This document shows, piece after piece, positions 1-8,584 of a DNA stretch of 58,677 nucleotides. Source of the DNA: Acidimicrobiia bacterium (GTDB lineage: Bacteria; Actinomycetota; Acidimicrobiia; Acidimicrobiales; CATQHL01); contig VXNF01000045.1 in the NCBI GenBank assembly GCA_009840735.1, positions 1 through 58,677 on the forward strand, read 5' to 3'. Numbering within the stretch: position 1 is the stretch's first letter; each line of letters starts with the position of its first letter. The notes beneath the pieces are model-generated. The model searched no databases, was not told where the DNA came from, and saw only the letters and a program-made list of their open reading frames with translations. A program made the position numbers and the translations under genes.

Positions 1-2
1 CG

Positions 3-2471
3 AACCTCAGCGCCTCCGGCATCGACGGGGGAGTGGAATGGAACCTGGGCACCGATCGGGTGGAGCAACTCGTGACGGGGTTCGATTCGCTGTGGACCGA
101 CGGGCGTTCGGAGCCTCTCGACGCGGCCTCCCTCCTCGGCTACCGCGAGACGTGGCGAAAGAGTGTACGCACCACTGCCACCTCACCTCCCGATCCAAGC
201 TCCCAACCGGCTGGCACGCCGACGTCTGATCCAGTCCCAGGAGCACCACCGGCGCCACAGCCGGCTGCGGTCGCCGAGGAGGTCCGTCGTCTGGTCGGCG
301 TGCCTGACGAGCCGCCGCTGCAGCCGGTGGCTCCCAGGCCGATCCAGTCCGAGGCGCTAACTGCGCTGGAGCGCACCAGAGCGGACGGCTTCGACCGGGC
401 GTTCGTCGTCATGGCCACGGGTCTGGGCAAGACTTGGCTGGCGGCGTTCGACAGTGCTCGGCCGACGTTCCGGCGTGTGCTGTTCGTGGCGCACCGGGCA
501 GAGATACTTCGCCAGAGCCGGGACGTGTTCCGCCGGGTGCGGCCGGGTGCCGATCTTGGCCTCTTCATGGGCGACGAGAGGGCGCCCGACGCCGAGGTCG
601 TCTTCGCGAGCGTGCAGACCCTGGCGCAGGATCGGCACCTGAGCCGGTTCGATCCCACACGGTTCGATTACGTGGTAGTCGACGAGTTCCATCACGCGAC
701 GGCACCCACGTACAGACGAGTGCTGCGCCACTTCCGGCCGGAGTTCCTGCTCGGCCTGACGGCGACGCCCGACCGGCGCGACGGGGCCGACCTGCTTGCA
801 CTGTGCGGCGACAACCTCGTGTTCGACTGCGGTCTGGCCGAGGGCATCCGTCGCCGCGCACTCTCGCCGTTCCACTACTGGGGGATCGCCGACGTCACCG
901 ACTACGCCCCGATCCCCTGGCGGAGCGGCCGCTTCGAGCCGGACCAACTGGCGACAGCCATCGAGACCCGCGAACGTGCCGCCAAGGCGCTCAGCGAATG
1001 GCGAGAAAAGGGAGGGGGGCCGACGCTGGCCTTCTGCTCGTCGATCTCGCACGCCAAGTTCATGAAGGAGTTCTTCGCCGCGGAGGGTGTGCGCTCGGCA
1101 GCCGTGTACAGCCGCGAAGACTCCGACCCCCGACACGGGTCGGTCACTGATCTGCAATCGGGAGCGATAGAGGTCCTGTTCGCAGTGGACGTGTTCAACG
1201 AGGGTGTGGACATCCCCGAGATACAGACGGTCCTGATGCTGCGCCCAACCGACTCCCCTGTGGTCTTCCTGCAGCAGCTGGGCAGAGGGCTGCGCAGGAC
1301 GGCGGACAATACGGCCCTTCGTGTGATCGACTTCGTGGGCAACCACCACAGCTTTCTCAGCAGGCCGCGCACGCTCCTGTCGCTGGGGATCCGCACGCCC
1401 GGCAACGCCGAGATTCTCGAGTCGCTCCAGAGCGGCGATTTCGATCTACCACCAGGATGCTCGGTTGACTTCGACCTGGAGACGATCGAGATTCTCAGCC
1501 GCTTGGCGTCGCCCTCGATGAGCGAAGCTGAGCGACTCGGGGAGTTCTGCCGGAACTACGCGTCGGAGAACGGCGTCCGCCCCACGGCGGCGCAGGCGTT
1601 CTCATCGGTCGGTGTCCAGCCGTCTTCGAGTTCGGTGAGCGACGCCGAGGGCTGGCATCGCTACCTCAACGGACTCGGACTGCTGGCTCCGGAAGAGCAA
1701 GCGGTCGTCGAACGTCTCGGGGACGTACTCCGCCGGATCGAGCGTGAACGGATAACGAAGGCCTACAAGCTGGTGACGCTCGCTGCCCTGCTGGAACTGG
1801 ATGCCCTCCATCGGGGTGTACCCGTCTCCGAGGTGGCCAGGGTTTCTTTGGACCTCACCCGCCGCGATCCGCGCCTCCGGGCCGACACCGAGGAGTCCGA
1901 AGCGGTCTCCGATCTCGACGCCTTGATCGATGCTCAGTGGGAGGCGCATTGGCGGAAGAACCCACTCAGGTATCTGACAAACAAGCCCGACAGCCTGTTC
2001 AGCATGACCGGCACCCGCCTCGAACCCAGGTTCTCCGTACCTGCCGAGCTCGTCACCCATTTCGCCGAACTCGCGGCGGAGATCGTGGACTGGCGTCTGC
2101 AGGTCTACCTTCGCAATCGCGGTGCGGTGGACGCCATGGTGCTGCGAGTAGGCCTCCACGACGGGGAGCCGATCGTCCTCCTCGACCGTGAGCGGTATCC
2201 TCAGATCCCCTCAGGCAGTACGCAGTTCAGAGCCGACGGCCTGACGTTCACCGGTACTTTCAGAACCAATCAGTTGCGCTTCGCCGCCGCTCCCAGTCAA
2301 CCCGGCAACGCGCTCACCTCGATCCTTCACCGCTGGTTCGGCCCCAGAGCCGGAAGATTCGGTACAACGCACGAGGTAGTGCTGAATTACACTGGACACA
2401 GTTGGCAAGCGCGGCCGAGGCACCAGATGGCTCCCGGATCGATTCGTCAAGAGAGTTCCGCGTCTCACTGA
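3..2471 (+). CDS. PLD-like / SF2 DEAD-type restriction helicase, 5' partial
   Basis: The reading frame is open to the left edge, so the true start lies outside the window. The first residues visible ('NLSASGIDGGVEWNLG') look like the tail of a phospholipase-D-type nuclease domain, whose HKD motif would be upstream. An SF2 helicase core follows: Walker A 'ATGLGKT', box II 'DEFHH', motif III 'LTATP' and motif VI 'QQLGRGLRR'. A C-terminal region of roughly 350 residues resembles the tails of PLD-helicase-DUF3427 proteins, but I cannot assign it firmly. Proteins of this build are typical restriction-type helicases in defence islands. The gene converges on the phosphorothioation operon, with only 60 bp between the stop codons. 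It may be the nuclease/translocase arm of that system or belong to an independent system to the left. Confidence 0.85.
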   Translation, partial: NLSASGIDGGVEWNLGTDRVEQLVTGFDSLWTDGRSEPLDAASLLGYRETWRKSVRTTATSPPDPSSQPAGTPTSDPVPGAPPAPQPAAVAEEVRRLVGVPDEPPLQPVAPRPIQSEALTALERTRADGFDRAFVVMATGLGKTWLAAFDSARPTFRRVLFVAHRAEILRQSRDVFRRVRPGADLGLFMGDERAPDAEVVFASVQTLAQDRHLSRFDPTRFDYVVVDEFHHATAPTYRRVLRHFRPEFLLGLTATPDRRDGADLLALCGDNLVFDCGLAEGIRRRALSPFHYWGIADVTDYAPIPWRSGRFEPDQLATAIETRERAAKALSEWREKGGGPTLAFCSSISHAKFMKEFFAAEGVRSAAVYSREDSDPRHGSVTDLQSGAIEVLFAVDVFNEGVDIPEIQTVLMLRPTDSPVVFLQQLGRGLRRTADNTALRVIDFVGNHHSFLSRPRTLLSLGIRTPGNAEILESLQSGDFDLPPGCSVDFDLETIEILSRLASPSMSEAERLGEFCRNYASENGVRPTAAQAFSSVGVQPSSSSVSDAEGWHRYLNGLGLLAPEEQAVVERLGDVLRRIERERITKAYKLVTLAALLELDALHRGVPVSEVARVSLDLTRRDPRLRADTEESEAVSDLDALIDAQWEAHWRKNPLRYLTNKPDSLFSMTGTRLEPRFSVPAELVTHFAELAAEIVDWRLQVYLRNRGAVDAMVLRVGLHDGEPIVLLDRERYPQIPSGSTQFRADGLTFTGTFRTNQLRFAAAPSQPGNALTSILHRWFGPRAGRFGTTHEVVLNYTGHSWQARPRHQMAPGSIRQESSASH

Positions 2472-2531
2472 CTGCAGGGTCAATTTTGCCGGCACCTGTG
2501 GGGAGTTGACTGAGCGTTACCTTGGCAAGAG

Positions 2532-3794
2532 CTATGTTAGCTCAATTGGCGCGGCCAAATTTGTCCCGCCACCCTGATTATATCGCTCTTCAAGCTTATT
2601 CACTTCTGGCTCACTAAGATCTTGGCCAAGCCAGTATGCGATAACGCATGAAGCGAAGTTCACCGCGGCCTTGCCAGCTAAGACCTTTTTGCCATTCATA
2701 AGAACCTGCTGCCACCTAGAATCCGATACAGACCAATCTAGCTGATTGCCTCGACGGATTGCCTCGCCCAGACTCATGCGCTCTCCAGTTGCCTGATTCT
2801 CTGTGCGTAGACGAACGATTGCCTGAACCAACGCCCACTGTGCAACTGGCTTGCCAAGAAGGAAGTCTCGTCTGATTTCCTGTCGTCTGCTGTCCCCATT
2901 CTCGCTTGGATCGTGCAAGGCGCTACTGAAGAGATCTAAGTCGGAGCAAAGCTGCTCCCAAAATTCTTTGGCTTCACGTTTCATGAGTCGCTGTGTGGCT
3001 ATATCAGGAAGAGTCGCAGTATTGATGCTACTGTGCGTATCCTCAAGCAGGTACTTGGTCGCTTCATACAGCGTCGACAGAGTTGTGAACTCTCGGGCTC
3101 CTGCAGGTAGTGTGTTGGCCTTCGTATTCACCAGAGAATCTGGGATTGCGTTACTTGTGCCGACAATTTCTTCACGCACAATTACGGCCACTATGTCATC
3201 ATCGGCAGTGATAAGGTTCTCCGCTTTTGTCGTCTTCTTCGCGTAACGATTTACTTTGTTGAAGATCTTCCGAGACTTGTCGGGATCATGCACAATTAGC
3301 ATCAGCGTGCACATGTCTTCGGCAATATCAGTCCTAGATTCAAGGCCAGATATTGGCTGCTGTTTCTCGTCTTTGCCACTAATAGCAAACTTCAATGCCG
3401 CAAGGCGGTGTTGTCCGTCAAGAGGAACTAGAACTTCTCTTCCTTGCAGAGTCAAGAATCCAAATGCATCGCCCGCCGATCTATATAGGTTCGGGACGTT
3501 TCCCTTGTAGATATTCGTAATCGGCTCGAACTCTAAGCTAGTAGCATTTAAAACGCTTACGATAAATGCGCCAAAGAATCTATCGTCCTCATCAACCAGA
3601 TAGCGAGCAATTTGACTTTTTACTCGGTTATAGTTGATGTCGCGCTGGTATCGCTCCTCGAGCGATAGATCTTCCCATCCTTCGATCTCTCTTGGAATCG
3701 TCAGTTTCTCGGTCAACTCCTTGGCTGGCATTGTCACGATATAGTATTCGGTTGTGCCGAACTTGCCTCGCATTGCTGGTAGTACTGATGCCAC
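2532..3794 (-). CDS. DGQHR-domain protein, DndB-like
   Basis: A protein of 420 residues with a GTG start preceded by a strong ribosome site (AGGAGGA, 3801-3807). The diagnostic motif is 'PLDGQHRLAAL' near residue 125, followed by a stretch typical of the family ('KIFNKVNRYAKKT'). DGQHR proteins include DndB, a negative regulator of dnd phosphorothioation genes, and DNA-binding proteins of other modification systems. It is the last gene of the minus-strand operon, 20 bp after the GIY-YIG gene. Its base composition is clearly lower in GC than that of the genes before it, and codon use is relaxed (many AAT, ATA, TTT codons), which indicates a separate origin. A regulatory or target-sensing role in the phosphorothioation system is inference from context. 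Confidence 0.85.
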   Translation of the reverse strand: MASVLPAMRGKFGTTEYYIVTMPAKELTEKLTIPREIEGWEDLSLEERYQRDINYNRVKSQIARYLVDEDDRFFGAFIVSVLNATSLEFEPITNIYKGNVPNLYRSAGDAFGFLTLQGREVLVPLDGQHRLAALKFAISGKDEKQQPISGLESRTDIAEDMCTLMLIVHDPDKSRKIFNKVNRYAKKTTKAENLITADDDIVAVIVREEIVGTSNAIPDSLVNTKANTLPAGAREFTTLSTLYEATKYLLEDTHSSINTATLPDIATQRLMKREAKEFWEQLCSDLDLFSSALHDPSENGDSRRQEIRRDFLLGKPVAQWALVQAIVRLRTENQATGERMSLGEAIRRGNQLDWSVSDSRWQQVLMNGKKVLAGKAAVNFASCVIAYWLGQDLSEPEVNKLEERYNQGGGTNLAAPIELT

Positions 3795-3814
3795 GGTCTC
3801 CTCCTGTTGTTGGT

Positions 3815-4192
3815 TTAATGCGCCTTTCCAACGCGGTTGGTCACCGGTTGAAATCGCCGGATTGACGATCGCTCGAGTTCATGGATGTTGTGCGCTCCGG
3901 AAACAACAACGTAGGTAACTCGCAGTTGTGATCCCTTCGCCTTGACCCAATCGGCGAGTTCGGAATTATGGGATTGTTTCCAGTGTTGAGCCAATCGTAC
4001 GGCGATGGGTTGCGCGTATGCTTCGCCGATGTAGATGCACCGACGTCTGAACCAGATTCCGTATACGCCGAAGGCGTCGCGCGGAATCTTGTCAAAATCC
4101 GCCTTTCTGAATCGGAGGGCACCAACATTTGGCGTTAGGGCAGATGATCCCTCAGATCCGATGGGAAAGCTCACAGCGCGCATACCGTGCAT
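3815..4192 (-). CDS. GIY-YIG nuclease domain protein
   Basis: A 125-residue protein. The start chosen is the ATG at 4192 (a second in-frame ATG lies at 4183); the first overlaps the 3' end of the PP-loop gene by 22 bp, which suggests translational coupling. The fold is readable: 'GVYGIWF' and 'CIYIGEA' supply the two tyrosines of the GIY-YIG signature, 'RLAQHW' the conserved arginine, 'NIHELERS' the catalytic glutamate and 'FQPVTN' the terminal asparagine. All catalytic positions look intact, so it is probably an active nuclease domain. The upstream half of this reading frame, antisense-like and running into the PP-loop gene, is a shadow. Like the DGQHR gene it is lower in GC than the operon head. 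Its place directly behind sspD-like makes a phosphorothioate-sensitive or -guided nuclease a reasonable hypothesis, not shown by sequence. Confidence 0.75.
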   Translation of the reverse strand: MHGMRAVSFPIGSEGSSALTPNVGALRFRKADFDKIPRDAFGVYGIWFRRRCIYIGEAYAQPIAVRLAQHWKQSHNSELADWVKAKGSQLRVTYVVVSGAHNIHELERSSIRRFQPVTNRVGKAH

Positions 4193-5052
4193 GGTTCTTG
4201 GTCGTCGTCGGTGTCGAGGGCGTCGGCTAGGACTTCGATGAGGGGGACGTTGGGGCGGGCTGTGGTGGCGGCTCGGGTTAGGGCGGCTTCGTGGCGTTGC
4301 ATGATCTCGTCGCGGCGGGCGCGCAGCTGCACGAGGGTTTCGCCGCCGGACCAGGTGTACTGGCGGCCCCGCATGGCGGTGTCGCCGAAGTCGGCGTCGC
4401 CGTCGGTGCCGGCGTCGCGCAGCACCTTCTGCTCTATGGCCACGGCGCGCTCGAACAAGTCCGGGTGCTGCTCGGAGAGGCCGATCCACTCGGCCTTGCG
4501 CTGATAGAAGCAGAAGTAGCAGCCCGAACGGGTGCGCCAGGAGTAGTAGTCGGGCAAGCCGACGCCGGCGTCGTCGAGGATGCGCAGCACGTCGTCGTGG
4601 GCGATGCCGTCCTCCACGAACGGGAAACGGGTGCGGATGTTTGGCTTCGTGGAGATATAGCCCTTGCGGTTGGACTCGTCGGCCCGGATCGCCACATACG
4701 ACACCGCCGGGTCGTCGCCGATCCAGGCCTCGATCGGCTTGATCTTCATGTTTTTGGTACACCAGCGCATCTGCGGGGACGGCAGGGCGCCCCGGAACAC
4801 CTCGAACCAGTGGTCGAAGCCCCGCTCGGCGTTCAGGCGCACGATCTGGGCACCGAGGATCACCTCGAGGCGGGTCAAGTACTCGTACGTCTCGGGCAGC
4901 TCGGCGCCCGTGTCGCAGAAGAAGTACTCCATCTGCGGCACCCGCTTGCGCAGGTAGACGGCGAGGGCGCTGGAGTCCTTGCCCCCGGAGATGCCGCAAA
5001 TGTGGCGCACGTTCGCCTCGGCGTCAGGGGTGGCGTCGTTTCGGTCAGCCAT
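4171..5052 (-). CDS. sspD: PAPS-reductase/DndC-like PP-loop ATP pyrophosphatase (SspD-type)
   Basis: A 293-residue protein of the phosphoadenosine phosphosulfate reductase family. The PP-loop 'SGGKDSSALA' is at residues 22-31. Further family hallmarks are 'FFCDTGAELPETYEYL', 'RWCTKNMKIKP' and a Cys pair in 'SGCYFCFYQ'; a second pair, 'CTVC', ends the protein. DndC and SspD enzymes of this family adenylate the DNA backbone and pass sulfur from the cysteine desulfurase during phosphorothioation. The ATG start at 5052 overlaps the stop of the ATPase gene by one base (TGATG); a GTG at 5055 is the alternative. Gene order after a DUF4007 protein and a P-loop ATPase matches sspBCD rather than dndBCDE, and no DndD or DndE is present. 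Confidence 0.85.
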   Translation of the reverse strand: MADRNDATPDAEANVRHICGISGGKDSSALAVYLRKRVPQMEYFFCDTGAELPETYEYLTRLEVILGAQIVRLNAERGFDHWFEVFRGALPSPQMRWCTKNMKIKPIEAWIGDDPAVSYVAIRADESNRKGYISTKPNIRTRFPFVEDGIAHDDVLRILDDAGVGLPDYYSWRTRSGCYFCFYQRKAEWIGLSEQHPDLFERAVAIEQKVLRDAGTDGDADFGDTAMRGRQYTWSGGETLVQLRARRDEIMQRHEAALTRAATTARPNVPLIEVLADALDTDDDQEPCTVCAL

Positions 5053-8000
5053 CACGGCGTCCCGCTGCTCACGAGCGCCGGCGAGAGCGTGGCCGACGTA
5101 GCCGCAGACCCGGCCGCCTTGGTGCCCGGCCCGGTCGTCGCCACGTCGTCGCCGGCGGGCGATCCAGCGCCGACCTCGGCCAGGAACCTCTCGCCGAGGA
5201 GCGCCAGCATCGTGTGGCTGGCCCGCCGATGCGAGCCGGTGAGGTCAGCCAGGCGGGCAAGGGCGTCGTCCAGCGCGGCGTCGAGTTCGGCCCGTTGACG
5301 CTGCTCCACGCCGACGAGGCGGACGTACTCACCGCCGTCGGAGCGGGTGACGGTGACCCGAAGCGCGTCGAACGGGCCGCCGCCGTCGGCTCGGCTCTCG
5401 GCGTGCAGGGCCACGAGGCGACCGAAGGCGGCGAGCCGCCGCGGCAGTTCCCGACCGAACCGCTCCCGGTCGTCGTCGCGCCACTCGGCGGGCGCCCGGT
5501 GGGCCACCACCGTGGCGATGGCCGCGATCCACTCGGCGTCGCTGCCGGCGTCGTTGGCCAGGGCGCCCACGAAGGCGCGCACCTCGCTGTCGAGCACCTC
5601 GCCTTCGAGCGCCGCAGCCTGCCCCGACACGGCCCGACGGGACGTCTCGCCGCTGGAGGTCAACAGCAGGCGGTTCAAGTCGGCGAGCAGGCCGCCGAGG
5701 CACGCTTCGAGCTCGTCGACCGCGTCGCCGAGCGCGGCGGCGTAGGCGTCGGCGTCCCGATACGTGCGAGCGTCGGCGTCGACCTCCGGCAAGCCGAGAA
5801 GCGACGGCAAGGCGCGGAACAGCAGATCGTCCGGTTCGGTGGCCTCCCCCAGGAGGTCGCGCACCCCCGCGGCTGTCGCCGGCAGGCCGCCGGTGCGGCG
5901 CGTGTAGTTGTCGAGGCGGCGGACGCGGGCCACGAGATGACTCACGACGGCGACAACGTTGGCCACGCGTCGCCGTGCCCGAAGCGGCTTGACCCCGAGC
6001 CGGGCGGCCAGCGCCTCGATCACCCGCCGCCGGGCGCCGGTGGTGTTAGCGAAGCACTTGAGGTCGAAGTGGCCCGGATTGCGGACCATCCGCTCAGAAA
6101 GCTCCGCCGTCAGCAGCGGCTTGAAGGTTCCGTGCTCGTACAGCGCCACATCGTCGGCGCGCGCCAGCAGGCCCGCGGTTACCAAGACAGCCACCGGGCC
6201 GGCCTTCATGCCGATCGGCGGGGACGCCAGCGCGGCGACCACGTCGGCGAGGTTGACACGCCGCTGCTTGGCCCGGTCGAGTTGCGCCGAGAAAGTGTCC
6301 CAGGCGGGCCGCAGCCGCTCCTCCGACGGTGCGCCGAAGCCCATCTGGCCGCGGCCAGCCGGGGCGTGCAACCCGGTTCGCGCCAGGAACGCCCGGTACA
6401 TGGCCACCTCGGGGCCGAACCCCGACAGGCCCAGGTCGCGCTCGCCGCCAGCCTCGATCATCGCCGTCAGCAGCTCGCGCCGCGCCTTGGCGCCCTGGGA
6501 GGTGAGGGCGGAGCGGTTCAGCATCTCGTTGCGGACCGGCGGCGTGGACGGGTACGCCAGATCGGCGGCGGCAGACAGCGCCGCGCTGCCCCGCCCGGCG
6601 GCGAGCTCGCAGCCGTCGCCCGCCGCGAGCAGCACCCAGCGGCACGCCGGCGCCCCGAGAGCCGCGCTGCGGGCGCTCTCCAAGGTGGACTGTGCCAGCG
6701 CCAGCCGTTCGCCCAGCTCGCGTCGGGCGACCCAGTCCTCGGCCACCGACGGATCCTCCAGCGCGGCGCGGACCGCAGCGACCTCGCGGGCCGCCGCCTC
6801 GAGCGGGCCGACCTCGGCGGGGATCGCCGCCACGACCGGCTTAGCGCCCGCCGCCGGTCCGCCATTCGACCCCGCCTGCAGTAGCGCCGCGTCCGCCCCG
6901 ACCACGACGAGCACTTCGCCGTCGAAGGGTGAGCCGGCAGGCGGCGGCTCCACCGGCTCGCCGCCATCCACGTAGCGGCGCGAGAACACTCGCAGCGTGC
7001 CGTGCTCGGCGCTGTGGCGCGCCGCCACCTGCGGTGAGAGGGGATCGATCTCGGTCAGCACCTCGGTCAGCGGACGGGCGGCCACCTGCTCGCTGGCGCT
7101 GTCGAGCAGGCGCTCGATGTCCACGTCGCTGCCCTGCCAGATGCGGTACTCGTCCGCGAACCTCCGGTAGGTCACCACGCCCGCCGCCTCCAACTCGCCG
7201 AGCGTCTTGGCCGCGCCCGACCCGGCCCGGCCCAGCACCGCCGCGGAGGCTCGCAGTGAGCCGGTGGCCGACACCAGGTTCAACACGGCGACCGAGCGGG
7301 CCAGGCGCGCCTGGCGGTCGCTGAGCCCGTGGGTGTCACGCAGCCGGGTGGCGATCTCGGTCCATCGCCTCGACCGCCCGACCCCCGACGCCGTGGCGGC
7401 CCCGCTGGCCACGAAGTAGTCGTAGACCGCATCGAGGCCCAGCGAGGGCAGCGGCCCGCGCCCCGGCAGCGAGGTCGCCTTCAGGAACGATGCTGCGCTC
7501 GTGGCGTCCGGGCCGGTCAGGAACGAGAAGAGGGTGCGTTCGTGCTGGCCGTAACGGCTGCACAACTCGGGCAGGACCGCCGCTGCCAGCGGGTGGAGCG
7601 GATAGCACGACGCAACCGTGGCGACCTCGGCCAGCTCGACGACGCCTAGGCGACCCATCGCGGCTGTCTCGCGCTGTGCCCAGCGGTCGATCCGATCCCG
7701 CAGCGACTCGTCGCGCACCTCGAAGGCGGTTCCGATCAGAGCGCGGGTCTGCGCCGGCGACTCGACGTAGGCGATGTCCTCGAAACGGCCTTGCACCTTC
7801 GCCCACTCCCGTTGCAGCGGGCTGTCGGCGCCGGCGAGATGGTCCTCGAACGAGAGATGCTGCATCGTCACCAGGAAGATGGGCAGCCCGGCGCCCTGAC
7901 CCGCCTCGGCCAGTTGCTGCAAGAGGTAAGGGTCGTTGTCGCCGCCGTCGCCAGCGGACTCGAGGTTCTTGCCGAACTCGTCGAGAATCAGCAGCAGCGG

Positions 8001-8129
8001 TCGCTCGCCGGCCAAACAGCGGGCGATCTCGACTAGCGAAGTGGCCGACGGGCCGGCTCTGCGAGGATCGTCGCAGGCCGCGTCCTCCAGCGCCGCGGTC
8101 AGGCTGTCAGCTGCGCCAAAGCGTTCCGC
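5052..8129 (-). CDS. sspC: SspC-type ATPase, C-terminal part (downstream of frameshift)
   Basis: This frame carries Walker B ('LLLILDEFGKN') and about 970 further residues of one large ATPase, but no P-loop. The P-loop lies in the preceding gene fragment in another frame. Reading this frame upstream of its first possible start (TTG at 8015) gives protein-like sequence without stops back to a run of ten G, including 'FGAADSLTAALEDAA' and 'SLVEIARCLAGERP'. The two fragments are therefore one gene of about 1177 codons (8584 to 5052) broken at 8130-8139. With eight or eleven G the two parts would fuse in frame. In SspBCD systems the third protein is an ATPase required for DNA sulfur modification. 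As written, this fragment would lack ATP binding. Confidence 0.75.
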   Translation of the reverse strand, partial: AERFGAADSLTAALEDAACDDPRRAGPSATSLVEIARCLAGERPLLLILDEFGKNLESAGDGGDNDPYLLQQLAEAGQGAGLPIFLVTMQHLSFEDHLAGADSPLQREWAKVQGRFEDIAYVESPAQTRALIGTAFEVRDESLRDRIDRWAQRETAAMGRLGVVELAEVATVASCYPLHPLAAAVLPELCSRYGQHERTLFSFLTGPDATSAASFLKATSLPGRGPLPSLGLDAVYDYFVASGAATASGVGRSRRWTEIATRLRDTHGLSDRQARLARSVAVLNLVSATGSLRASAAVLGRAGSGAAKTLGELEAAGVVTYRRFADEYRIWQGSDVDIERLLDSASEQVAARPLTEVLTEIDPLSPQVAARHSAEHGTLRVFSRRYVDGGEPVEPPPAGSPFDGEVLVVVGADAALLQAGSNGGPAAGAKPVVAAIPAEVGPLEAAAREVAAVRAALEDPSVAEDWVARRELGERLALAQSTLESARSAALGAPACRWVLLAAGDGCELAAGRGSAALSAAADLAYPSTPPVRNEMLNRSALTSQGAKARRELLTAMIEAGGERDLGLSGFGPEVAMYRAFLARTGLHAPAGRGQMGFGAPSEERLRPAWDTFSAQLDRAKQRRVNLADVVAALASPPIGMKAGPVAVLVTAGLLARADDVALYEHGTFKPLLTAELSERMVRNPGHFDLKCFANTTGARRRVIEALAARLGVKPLRARRRVANVVAVVSHLVARVRRLDNYTRRTGGLPATAAGVRDLLGEATEPDDLLFRALPSLLGLPEVDADARTYRDADAYAAALGDAVDELEACLGGLLADLNRLLLTSSGETSRRAVSGQAAALEGEVLDSEVRAFVGALANDAGSDAEWIAAIATVVAHRAPAEWRDDDRERFGRELPRRLAAFGRLVALHAESRADGGGPFDALRVTVTRSDGGEYVRLVGVEQRQRAELDAALDDALARLADLTGSHRRASHTMLALLGERFLAEVGAGSPAGDDVATTGPGTKAAGSAATSATLSPALVSSGTP

Positions 8130-8584
8130 GGGGGGGGGGCGCCGTACGCGCGACGCGCGGCGGAATCGAGCGCCCGCAGGACCGTGCGGCTAAGCGACTC
8201 GCGGCGCGCCGTCACCAGGCCCCGGCCAAAGCCGCGCTCGCCGGTTCGGTGACGCTCGTGGGCTTCCGCCACGAGCCGGCCGACCGAATCGGAGGCGTCG
8301 CCGATGAGCGCGGTCGCTATCCGCCGCGCCTCTCCTGGCGGGCCGAAGGCCGCGTCGAGCAGCAGGCCGAGCGACGACTTGCCCGAGCCGTACGGCCCGG
8401 TGAGCGACCATGCGCCGCCCGCCCGACCGGTCGCCGCGGCCCCAGCGATGCGTTCGACCACGTCGAGAGCCCGAGCCGTGACGACGTAGCCCTCCAGCGG
8501 CTCAAGCCGGGCAGCGTCGCGCTCCAGGTTCGCCGACCGGGCGAAGCGGGGCGCAACGGCGACGGACTCGGCCAGGCGCGTCAT
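8099..8584 (-). CDS. sspC: SspC-type ATPase, N-terminal part with Walker A (upstream of frameshift)
   Basis: A 161-codon fragment with P-loop 'GPYGSGKSS' at residues 63-71, ending shortly after the G10/C10 tract. The ATG at 8584 overlaps the stop of the DUF4007 gene by 4 bp (ATGA), as expected for an operon. The last sensible residues are about 'SAARRAYGAPP'; after the tract the frame reads 'RNALAQLTA' and stops. The rest of the protein continues in the next frame. It may be a sequencing or assembly error, a natural null allele, or the OFF state of a phase-variable gene. Sequence alone does not decide. Confidence 0.75.
   Translation of the reverse strand: MTRLAESVAVAPRFARSANLERDAARLEPLEGYVVTARALDVVERIAGAAATGRAGGAWSLTGPYGSGKSSLGLLLDAAFGPPGEARRIATALIGDASDSVGRLVAEAHERHRTGERGFGRGLVTARRESLSRTVLRALDSAARRAYGAPPPRNALAQLTA
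8130..8139. repeat. Homopolymer of ten G (C10 in the coding strand of sspC)
   Basis: A perfect run of ten G lies inside the ATPase gene exactly where the coding frame is lost. Counting codons on the minus strand, 8 or 11 C restores one continuous protein, whereas 9 or 10 C gives early termination. Mononucleotide runs of this length are classic slippage sites in contingency genes and also common sites of sequencing error. Confidence 0.9.

Noticed and set aside
3815-4999. One long 394-codon minus-strand gene
   Set aside because: Its first two thirds are an arginine/proline-rich shadow of the PP-loop gene; only the last 125 codons are protein-like (GIY-YIG).
5214-6884. Long plus-strand reading frame opposite the ATPase gene
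   Set aside because: High-GC shadow: composition follows the opposite-strand codons and the real protein is on the minus strand. The same applies to frames at 17762-19261, 22184-23902 and 53756-55309.
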